11,720 nucleotides of DNA from Candidatus Altimarinota bacterium (GTDB taxonomy: Bacteria > Patescibacteriota > Gracilibacteria > UM-FILTER-43-11): assembly GCA_029934675.1 (NCBI GenBank), contig JAOZLT010000026.1:1-11720 (forward strand), in the 5' to 3' direction. This document shows, piece by piece, positions 7,015 through 11,720 of this stretch (the first letter of the stretch is position 1; each line of letters opens with the position of its first letter). The translations under genes and the position numbers were made by a program. Under the pieces are notes generated by a model. That model did no database searches. It was not told the origin of the DNA and saw only the letters and a program-made list of their open reading frames with translations.

Positions 7015-7605
7015 AGCTAAAAGTTTATTTATTCCAACAATATAAACCTCCCTACTCGATTTCCTAACTGCATCCGGCACAAACGGTTTAACAGTTTTGA
7101 ATTGTTTTTTGGTCAATCGAATTAGCTCGCTATGATTCTCACCGGGAAATGCCTTCATAACAACATGACCACCTTTTTTGAGATGAATTTTTGCAACTTC
7201 AAGCACCTGTTCATTCAATTGAAAAGACTTACCAGCATCAACGGATTTAATCCCAGTAGTAGCTGGTGCAAGATCAGAAGTTATTACATCAAATTCAAAT
7301 ACCCCAATCTTCTCGTAAATATTTTCATCAAAAATATCACCCTCATATGCCTTCATATTAGATTTTCTGAATGGCTTAATAGATTGTAAATCAATTCCAA
7401 TTACTATCCCACTATCCCCAACAATTCTTCCGACCAACTGCATAAAGCTACCAGGTGCTGCACCCAAATCTAAAACCCTATCACCAGCGGATATTAAGTG
7501 GAATTTCTTCTGTATCGCATCTAATTTATAAGCACTTCTCGCCCTATACCCTTCATCCTTAGCTTTTTGGAAGTATTTATCCTGTGGATTATAGGCTTTT
7601 TTCAT
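7012..7605 (-). CDS. rlmE: 23S rRNA (uridine-2'-O-)-methyltransferase, RlmE/RrmJ/FtsJ family
   Basis: A SAM-dependent enzyme that, in E. coli, 2'-O-methylates U2552 in the 23S rRNA A-loop during late 50S assembly. It has 197 residues, slightly shorter than E. coli RlmE (about 209) because of a short N-terminus. The SAM motif is VLDLGAAPGSFMQ (44-56). The K-D-K-E catalytic set is complete: Lys27 (SAYKL), Asp111 (TSDLAP), Lys151 (VVMKAF) and Glu186 (SSREVYIV). The N-terminal DKYFQKAKDEGYRARSAYKL stretch is typical of the family. It is the last of a run of minus-strand genes for RNA modification (rluB, rsmG, rlmE), 116 bp downstream of rsmG with a hairpin repeat between. The ATG at 7603-7605 has no Shine-Dalgarno. 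Confidence 0.96.
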   Translation of the reverse strand: MKKAYNPQDKYFQKAKDEGYRARSAYKLDAIQKKFHLISAGDRVLDLGAAPGSFMQLVGRIVGDSGIVIGIDLQSIKPFRKSNMKAYEGDIFDENIYEKIGVFEFDVITSDLAPATTGIKSVDAGKSFQLNEQVLEVAKIHLKKGGHVVMKAFPGENHSELIRLTKKQFKTVKPFVPDAVRKSSREVYIVGINKLLA

Positions 7606-7653
7606 GCAATTATCGTAATTCTGTATTTCTAGTAAATATAGTAATTATTGTAT

Positions 7654-7723
7654 AGTGCAAGTACGAGTCTCAAGTCTCAAGACCAATTTACGATACTTGA
7701 GACTCGCACTCGCACTTGAGACT
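7654..7723. repeat. hairpin made of GAGACTCGCACTCG words (19-bp repeat family, site 2)
   Basis: The arms 7654-7675 (AGTGCAAGTACGAGTCTCAA then GT) and 7695-7716 (ACTTGAGACTCGCACTCGCA then CT) pair at 20 of 22 positions around a 19-base loop that itself begins CTCAAG. The right side continues to TGAGACT at 7717-7723, and the next base completes the rsmG stop codon (TAG from 7722-7724). It lies between rsmG and rlmE on the same strand. Confidence 0.8.
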
Positions 7724-8453
7724 ACAAAGGATTAGTCTTCGGTACCCCAACCCTCCTCGGATACACATCGGGGGTTACTCGCTTTTTAGTAATTTGGATA
7801 AAAGACCGATTACCCATACCTCCTGGTAATTTGTAATGAGAAATCTTTGGCCGTTCCGCATGAAGCTTAACAATAGCATTTCTGGACCTTGATAATTCAT
7901 CTATATAGTCAGGCCCCTTATAAGCAGATACAAAGCCGTAAAGATGAATCAATGGCACACAATACTCAATCAAAATAGGAAGTGCTGCAAGTGCTCGAGA
8001 AAGGACAATGTCATATTGATCTCGATGTTCAGGATTCCGCCCAAGATCTTCCGCCCTAGCACAAATAACTTTAACATTCCTTAGCTTAAGTTCCTTTACA
8101 AACTCTCTTATAGCCTCAACTTTCTTATTTACAGAATCCACTAGTACAAAATCAATTGAAGGATAAAGAATTGCCATTGGAATACCGGGGATTCCACCTC
8201 CTGTACCCAAATCCATTATCTTCATATCTTTTTTTAACTTCAAAAACCTAGTTGGAATCAAAGAATCAAAAATATGCTTCACCCACACATCTTCTTCGGA
8301 TGTTATTCGTGTTAAATTCAGATACTTATTTTTCTCCATCAACAATTCCACAAACTGATTCATCTTATTATATTTGGCCTCATTAATTCTCACCCCTTCC
8401 TTTTCTAAAAAACTCTCAAAAACCTGAAAAGGAGTCATTCTATCAATTGCCAT
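7722..8453 (-). CDS. rsmG: 16S rRNA (guanine-N7)-methyltransferase RsmG (GidB)
   Basis: In E. coli this SAM-dependent enzyme methylates N7 of G527 in 16S rRNA; loss of RsmG gives low-level streptomycin resistance. The core is clear: NKYLNLTRIT, WVKHIFDSL, the SAM loop IMDLGTGGGIPGIPMA, LVDSVNKKVEAI, LSRALAALP and SAYKGP, ending in the family's YPRRVGVPKTNPL. The reading frame stays open to an ATG at 8513, which would add 20 residues, but those have no match to the family and their upstream region is repeat mosaic. I chose the ATG at 8451-8453, which gives 243 residues (B. subtilis has 239) and has a GGGGAAG 9 bases upstream. The ATG at 8436-8438 aligns equally well with B. subtilis. The stop codon touches a GAGACT hairpin. 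Confidence 0.95.
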   Translation of the reverse strand: MAIDRMTPFQVFESFLEKEGVRINEAKYNKMNQFVELLMEKNKYLNLTRITSEEDVWVKHIFDSLIPTRFLKLKKDMKIMDLGTGGGIPGIPMAILYPSIDFVLVDSVNKKVEAIREFVKELKLRNVKVICARAEDLGRNPEHRDQYDIVLSRALAALPILIEYCVPLIHLYGFVSAYKGPDYIDELSRSRNAIVKLHAERPKISHYKLPGGMGNRSFIQITKKRVTPDVYPRRVGVPKTNPL

Positions 8454-8513
8454 ATTCAAAATCTTCCCCAATCTATCCGTTAACCGACGATATAAGTATT
8501 GCTTATGAGACAT

Positions 8514-8785
8514 ATGAATTAATAATTATCAATTATGAGTTATGAATTAAGAATTAAATCAGCCTGCCCCGCAGTAGGCGTGGGAAATGAGAAATGCAAA
8601 TTCTAAAATATTATTTTGGTTATTTTTAATTGATATACAAATTATCAATTATAAATTATGAATTAGGAATCAAAAATGAGAAATCAAAAATCATAAATTA
8701 ATTAGTCATTCTATATTCGATATCTTTTGGAAATTGGTTATTCGAAATTCTAAATTGATATATAGATTGTGAATTATGAGTTAGG
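8514..8785. repeat. mosaic of AATTATGAATTA-type word repeats in the gap between rluB and rsmG
   Basis: This gap (8514-8863) holds no gene that I can support. Its first 270 bp are chains of near-identical words: AATTATCAATTA at 8524-8535 and again at 8640-8651, each followed by ...ATTATGAATTA-type words, and a third relative at 8754-8784 (ATTGATATATAGATTGTGAA then TTATGAGTTAGG). The last copy resembles 8629-8669, with its preceding ATTGATATA and its closing ATGAATTAGG. GAAATGAGAAATGC words (8583-8598) belong to the family of the trpS and pyrG palindromes. The rest of the gap is the GC-rich hairpin at 8562-8579 and the 19-bp array at 8786-8853. No clear promoter for rsmG was found. Confidence 0.6.
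8562..8579. repeat. GC-rich hairpin inside the AT-rich gap
   Basis: GCCTGCCCCGCAGTAGGC can fold as a 6-bp stem (GCCTGC with GTAGGC, one G-T pair) around a 6-base loop, and GTGGG follows at 8580-8584. It is sharply GC-richer than everything within 200 bp. No U-tract follows on either strand, so a standard terminator is unlikely. Confidence 0.45.
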
Positions 8786-8853
8786 CACTTGAGACTCGCA
8801 CTCGCACTTGAGACTCGCACTCGCACTTGAGACTCGCACTCGCACTTGAGACT
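8786..8853 (+). repeat. 19-bp perfect tandem repeat, 3.6 copies (19-bp repeat family, site 3)
   Basis: CACTTGAGACTCGCACTCG begins at 8786, 8805, 8824 and 8843 with no mismatch; the fourth copy stops after 11 bases at 8853. There are no spacers between units. It lies 10 bp beyond the 3' end of the RluB-type gene. The same words build the hairpins at 4018-4079 and 7654-7723, but here they are all in one direction. Confidence 0.95.
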
Positions 8854-8863
8854 AAAATATTGG

Positions 8864-9565
8864 TCATTTTTTCAATTGTTCAACCTCTTCATCAGTAAGA
8901 TATCTCCACTTCCCCAAAGGCAACTTCCCCAAAACCAACTTTTTTACTCTTACTCTTTTTAACTTAAAAACCTCCAATCCAACTTTCTGACAAATACGAC
9001 GGACCTGTCGATTTTTTCCCTCCGTAAGAACTATGCTAAGTACACGATCTCCAATTTTTTTAACCTTTGTTGGTTTTGTCTTTTCCCCCTTCAATTTCAC
9101 ACCCTTCTCTAACTTTTCTATAGCCCCTTTTCTGACAAGACCATTAACTATCGCCTCATACTCTTTCTCAGATTCTGATGATGGATGAGTTAATTTAAAC
9201 GTAAGAGTACCGTCATTAGTTAAGATTAATAATCCAGTTGTATCCTTATCCAATCGACCAACAGGAAAAATCCTTTCTTTAATATCTATAAGGTCTGTTA
9301 CCAAATCCTTTTCAAATCTCGTTCGCTTAACAGAAGACACATAACCCTCAGGCTTATTCAACATAATATATATTGCATTCTCTTTTTTATCAGATATTGC
9401 TTTATCGCTAACCTTAACCTCATCATTTGCAGGATCAACTTTAACACCCATTTCCGTAACTAATTTTCCGTTTACCGAAACCTGCCCATCCGCAATCATA
9501 CGATCAGCCTCACGCCGAGAAGCAATTCCCTGCTCTGCCAAATATTTATTTAAACGAATTAACAT
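8864..9565 (-). CDS. rluB: 16S/23S rRNA pseudouridine synthase, RluB/RsuA family
   Basis: Turns a specific uridine in rRNA into pseudouridine. From the chosen start the protein has 233 residues. The N-terminal S4 RNA-binding domain (IRLNKYLAEQGIASRREADR to about residue 55) is followed by the catalytic domain, with IMLNKPEGYVSS, the signature PVGRLDKDTTGLLILTNDG holding the catalytic Asp at 106, THPSSESEKEYEA, and the closing TEGKNRQVRRI. This is the RsuA/RluB/RluE/RluF family; the shortness and S4 domain fit RluB or RsuA, and the exact target uridine cannot be told. The ATG at 9563-9565 puts the S4 domain right at the N-terminus, as usual in the family. A TTG at 9581-9583, with AGGA six bases upstream, is in frame and would add six residues from inside a direct repeat. 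Confidence 0.95.
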   Translation of the reverse strand: MLIRLNKYLAEQGIASRREADRMIADGQVSVNGKLVTEMGVKVDPANDEVKVSDKAISDKKENAIYIMLNKPEGYVSSVKRTRFEKDLVTDLIDIKERIFPVGRLDKDTTGLLILTNDGTLTFKLTHPSSESEKEYEAIVNGLVRKGAIEKLEKGVKLKGEKTKPTKVKKIGDRVLSIVLTEGKNRQVRRICQKVGLEVFKLKRVRVKKLVLGKLPLGKWRYLTDEEVEQLKK

Positions 9566-9574
9566 ATTCCTATT

Positions 9575-9625
9575 GTTATCCAATTGTTATCCTGCTCCTT
9601 CGGAGCGTTATCCAATTGTTATCCT
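9575..9625. repeat. 19-bp direct repeat flanking a small hairpin, over the rluB start region
   Basis: GTTATCCAATTGTTATCCT occurs at 9575-9593 and again at 9607-9625 without mismatch. Exactly between the copies, 9594-9606 is GCTCCTTCGGAGC, a 5-bp stem with a 3-base loop. Each copy is itself two AATTGTTATCC-like 11-mers, so this block may be a diverged extension of the 11-bp array at 9649-9714. Read on the minus strand, the hairpin holds an AAGGAG that could act as a Shine-Dalgarno for the TTG start. Confidence 0.8.
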
Positions 9626-9648
9626 ATTGCTTGTAATTCAGTTGTAAA

Positions 9649-9714
9649 CTATTGGTTAGCAACTGGCTAGCAATCGGTTAGCTATTGGTCAGCTATTGGT
9701 TAACAATCGGTTCC
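9649..9714 (+). repeat. 11-bp degenerate tandem repeat array, copy B (six units)
   Basis: Six gapless 11-mers: CTATTGGTTAG (9649), CAACTGGCTAG (9660), CAATCGGTTAG (9671), CTATTGGTCAG (9682), CTATTGGTTAA (9693) and CAATCGGTTCC (9704). The consensus CTATTGGTTAG has the same layout as CAATCTGGTAA of array A at 707-772 (C-W-A-T, then G-G-T). The array contains the stop codon and last six codons of the lipoprotein gene. Looser relatives (CTATTGCTTGT at 9624) link it to the 19-bp direct repeat. Confidence 0.85.
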
Positions 9715-9860
9715 GGATCATTTGGTCCATAATCAGGTGTAACTTTAGTAACATCAGGCCCAATAGCAGGTCCTTTAATATCTATCTGAGGAATATCATC
9801 CTTCTTGCCACAAGCAACCAAGAAAAACAATACACAAGTAATAACTAATAGCTTTTTCAT
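9693..9860 (-). CDS. small lipoprotein of unknown function
   Basis: A 55-residue protein from the ATG at 9858-9860. Residues 1-17 are a lipoprotein signal peptide: two lysines, a hydrophobic core (LLVITCVLFFLVA) and a lipobox L-V-A-C, with the lipidated Cys followed by GKKDD. The mature part of about 38 residues is Pro/Asp-rich with no known domain (IDIKGPAIGPDVTKVTPDYG, then PNDPEPIVNQ). It should be anchored to the outer face of the membrane. The frame is open up to 9950, but a strong promoter lies inside that stretch, so the lower start is preferred; an adjacent ATG at 9861-9863 is equally possible. The C-terminal residues and the TAG stop are encoded by the 11-bp array, so the tail may have been changed by repeat growth. 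I do not recognise the family. Confidence 0.7.
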   Translation of the reverse strand: MKKLLVITCVLFFLVACGKKDDIPQIDIKGPAIGPDVTKVTPDYGPNDPEPIVNQ

Positions 9861-9896
9861 CATTCTAATCCAATTACGAAATAATTTATCCTTTAC

Positions 9897-9925
9897 AGTA
9901 TAAGCTGTATTACGATTAACTACAA
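9897..9925 (-). promoter_or_regulatory. sigma-70-type promoter for the small lipoprotein gene
   Basis: On the minus strand, TTGTAG (9920-9925) and TATACT (9897-9902) are separated by exactly 17 bp. Transcription would begin near 9890, about 30 nt before the lipoprotein ATG. This argues against the longer frame starting at 9950, whose first codons would lie upstream of the transcript. Confidence 0.6.
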
Positions 9926-9987
9926 AATTATTAAGTAATTTATATATCAATAACTACGAAGAACGGACGAAATAACTTTACTATAAA

Positions 9988-10113
9988 ATGATTAAAAGAC
10001 CAAAACCAGAATACTCCAAACACAATCTCCAGATTATTATTCTAAATGATAATCTAATTCCCAATTACGATTCTTCTATTGCCAAACACGCTACTGTCTT
10101 TCAACAAACTTAA
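9988..10113 (+). CDS. possible small ORF, 41 residues, unknown
   Basis: An open frame from ATG (9988) to TAA (10111) reads MIKRPKPEYSKHNLQIIILN, then a polar tail ending in ATVFQQT. It has no hydrophobic segment or known motif. ACTATAAA stands directly before the ATG, too close to be a normal -10 box for this start, and there is no Shine-Dalgarno. It is the only candidate gene in the ~319-bp gap between the lipoprotein and the SLH/VanW genes, which otherwise shows the lipoprotein promoter and AT-rich sequence without repeats. An open frame of this size can easily occur by chance. Confidence 0.2.
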   Translation: MIKRPKPEYSKHNLQIIILNDNLIPNYDSSIAKHATVFQQT

Positions 10114-10179
10114 ACTCACATCACCAAAAATAACATCAAGTACAATATTATATGGTTAATCAAATTAAAATTTAGAGTT

Positions 10180-11616
10180 TTAATGCACCACTCCATATCT
10201 ACTCTCCAGCGCATCACTAGTCACTTTCCCATCAAAATCCTCATAATGCCGAATCCACTTAACATGGTTTCTACTAACAAAAATCGGACCCTCAATTTTT
10301 ATGTTTTTATAATCCTTATTCCCAATAACTTGAACGGTAAGTATCTGATTTTCTTCATCATTTATAACATTATATACAATCGGTGACTCCATATTATTAC
10401 GCATCCTTAAATTCGGCTTTGGACGATAAACTGTTGCATCCAATCCAATATTCTCCATCGGATAAAGATCAGTATAATACTGACTATGATTACGCCTTTC
10501 TATTATCTCTAACCCCGCCTTCCACGAAGGAAGAAAAACCATACTGGAAGATCCACAAATACCGCCTCCAAATTGCCATTTAGCTTTACCTTGAGCAATA
10601 ACCCATCCAAATTTAAAATCCCATAAATGCTTATCAGAAATTATCTTCCAATAATCAATTACACCACCTGGTACAAACACCTTGCCATTCATTTTTTCCA
10701 CACCTGTCTTCAAATTATGCTTTCTGTAAAGCGCATTATGACTATAATCGTAAGAATAACTAAATAACACCTCCTGCAAATTATATTTCCTGATAATGCG
10801 AGTAACATCAGGATTAGTATCAGGCTGTGCACGAAGTACGTATGGCGATTCTAATAATGAATTCTTTAATTCATTAAATGCCATAAGATTCATTATCGTA
10901 TCATTCAAATAGTCCTTCTCTTCAGTATTCAATTTCTTTTTTCCTTCCAAATTTTTAATAATACTCTCAAGATTTTTTGTTATGTAATCAATTTCCTTAA
11001 GATTATGATAGTTCTTTGCATTAATCTCTGTATAGTTAATCATCAGACCTTCTCGAAATGGCATACCTAAATTTGCTTCAACAACCTTATATCTATATAG
11101 GAATTCCCGAAAAGTTTTATATGTAATTAAATTATCAGCAAGAAGATTCAGCCTTCTCGCATCTAGCCAAACTCGTAAATGTCTACTTGATATTAATGGA
11201 TATTTTTTATTTAAATAATTAGATTTTTTGTGATACTTAAGCTGAAAAAACCAATCCAAAAAATCCATTTGAGAAATTGACTGATTAGGATTAAATTTTT
11301 CTTCCGAACAATCAAAAAGTCCTAATTTACATCCTCGTTCCACATATACATAAGCATTCGAATCGCTATCAACATCTTCAAAAACAATCTCAACATCATT
11401 ATTCGATTTAGATTTAACATCAGGAAAATATTTTAAAAGCACACTCAAAGCCTTAACTCGTGGAACAAATGAATCTTGATTACCATTATGAACAATTAAT
11501 CCATAGTGTCTGGAAAATTCATTATCTGCTTTAGCAAAGACGCCCTGCGAACTGGAAAGCGTAAAGATTATCGCTAAAATTATTGTTGTGAATATTTTGA
11601 GATTACGTTTAAACAT
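10180..11616 (-). CDS. secreted SLH-domain / VanW-family protein
   Basis: A 478-residue exported protein. Residues 1-28 are a signal peptide (positive MFKRNLK, hydrophobic core, V-F-A before the likely cut). Residues 50-125 resemble one S-layer homology (SLH) repeat: F-V-P-R-V-K-A-L...Y-F-P-D-V, FEDVDSDSNAYVYVERGCKL, GLFDCSEEKFNPNQSISQMD. Such repeats usually bind cell-wall polymers. Residues 205-255 are a Lys/Glu-rich helical stretch that may form a coiled coil. Residues 285-415 match the VanW family: FSYSYDYSHN, VFVPGGVIDYW, the hallmark FGGGICGSSS, AGLEIIERRNHS, and GLDATVYRPKPNLRMRNNMESPIVY. VanW was named from a vancomycin-resistance cluster but its biochemical role is unknown; here nothing nearby points to vancomycin resistance. 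A role at the cell surface is inferred. The ATG has no Shine-Dalgarno, but a good promoter lies upstream. Confidence 0.88.
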   Translation of the reverse strand: MFKRNLKIFTTIILAIIFTLSSSQGVFAKADNEFSRHYGLIVHNGNQDSFVPRVKALSVLLKYFPDVKSKSNNDVEIVFEDVDSDSNAYVYVERGCKLGLFDCSEEKFNPNQSISQMDFLDWFFQLKYHKKSNYLNKKYPLISSRHLRVWLDARRLNLLADNLITYKTFREFLYRYKVVEANLGMPFREGLMINYTEINAKNYHNLKEIDYITKNLESIIKNLEGKKKLNTEEKDYLNDTIMNLMAFNELKNSLLESPYVLRAQPDTNPDVTRIIRKYNLQEVLFSYSYDYSHNALYRKHNLKTGVEKMNGKVFVPGGVIDYWKIISDKHLWDFKFGWVIAQGKAKWQFGGGICGSSSMVFLPSWKAGLEIIERRNHSQYYTDLYPMENIGLDATVYRPKPNLRMRNNMESPIVYNVINDEENQILTVQVIGNKDYKNIKIEGPIFVSRNHVKWIRHYEDFDGKVTSDALESRYGVVH

Positions 11617-11649
11617 TATTATATGCAGGATTAATTAACTTATCTCCGT

Positions 11650-11678
11650 ATTATAACATTTATTTAAAAACATAGCAA
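11650..11678 (-). promoter_or_regulatory. sigma-70-type promoter for the SLH/VanW gene
   Basis: On the minus strand, TTGCTA (11673-11678) and a perfect TATAAT (11650-11655) are 17 bp apart. The leader to the ATG at 11616 would be about 27 nt. It is one of the best promoters in the window, so the gene probably starts its own transcript. Confidence 0.65.
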
Positions 11679-11694
11679 CCCCAACTCACTACGC

Positions 11695-11720
11695 TCGTAA
11701 AATCGAAACACGAAAACCGA
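11695..11720. repeat. TCGTAAAATCGAAA word repeat at the window end
   Basis: Bases 11695-11708 are the exact reverse complement of 3590-3603 (TTTCGATTTTACGA), and CACGAAAACCGA follows with further CGAAA words. It is probably the edge of another intergenic word-repeat block that continues past the window. Confidence 0.5.

Noticed and set aside
7132..7389. Plus-strand open frame of 85 codons
   Set aside because: Antisense shadow inside rlmE, with no recognisable domain.
8786..8853. CRISPR array
   Set aside because: The 19-bp units follow each other directly, with no spacers, and no cas gene is in the window.
9594..9606. Intrinsic terminator at the GCTCCTTCGGAGC hairpin
   Set aside because: The stem is only 5 bp and no T-tract follows on either strand.
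9861..9950. Longer N-terminus for the lipoprotein (start at 9948-9950)
   Set aside because: The added 30 residues would precede a clear lipoprotein signal peptide, and their DNA contains the TTGTAG-17-TATACT promoter.
10183..10583. Two plus-strand open frames of 66-67 codons
   Set aside because: Both are antisense to the VanW domain, whose conserved motifs fix the coding strand.
10180..11616. Vancomycin-resistance gene cluster
   Set aside because: VanW-domain proteins are widespread; no vanR/S/H/A/X-type neighbours are present.

Overview
The window is AT-rich, tightly packed and typical of a small-genome bacterium. Together these signs suggest a member of the Candidate Phyla Radiation (Patescibacteria): most starts lack a clear Shine-Dalgarno sequence, there is a two-domain nucleotidyltransferase-like protein of a kind I know mainly from that group, a secreted SLH/VanW protein, and many short 'word' repeats between genes. 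An SLH plus VanW architecture would fit Peregrinibacteria, but that placement is an inference. TGA ends trpS and Trp is encoded by TGG, so the recoded UGA=Gly code of Gracilibacteria/Absconditabacteria does not apply.

Layout. Positions 1-650 (minus) hold the N-terminal part of uvrC, cut by the window edge. A divergent 131-bp gap carrying an 11-bp tandem array separates it from a plus-strand nucleotidyltransferase-like gene (782-1720). Convergent to that is a minus-strand pair: a STAS-domain protein (3598-3948) followed by a CPA2 cation/proton antiporter with an RCK/TrkA-N domain (1750-3546). Divergent from the STAS gene are trpS (4136-5107) and pyrG (5278-6873) on the plus strand. From 7012 onward every confident gene is on the minus strand: rlmE, rsmG, an RluB-type pseudouridine synthase, a small lipoprotein and a secreted SLH/VanW protein.

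Function. Most genes are housekeeping: DNA repair (uvrC), tryptophan charging (trpS), CTP synthesis (pyrG) and three rRNA-modifying enzymes in a row (rlmE, rsmG, rluB). The remainder concerns the envelope and ion balance (antiporter, lipoprotein, VanW protein). I see no defence island, CRISPR array, transposase, phage gene, tRNA or rRNA.

The most unusual content lies between the genes. Several families of short, degenerate word repeats occupy nearly every intergenic gap: an 11-bp tandem repeat at two distant loci, a 19-bp unit (CACTTGAGACTCGCACTCG) at three loci as hairpins or a tandem array, long imperfect palindromes built from GCATTTCTGATTTTGCATT-like words after trpS and between pyrG and rlmE, an AATTATGAATTA mosaic in the 350-bp gap before rsmG, and CGATTTT words. 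The repeats touch or include the stop codons of pyrG, rlmE, rsmG, the STAS gene and the lipoprotein gene, and one covers the start region of rluB. I do not recognise these families from any named repeat class.
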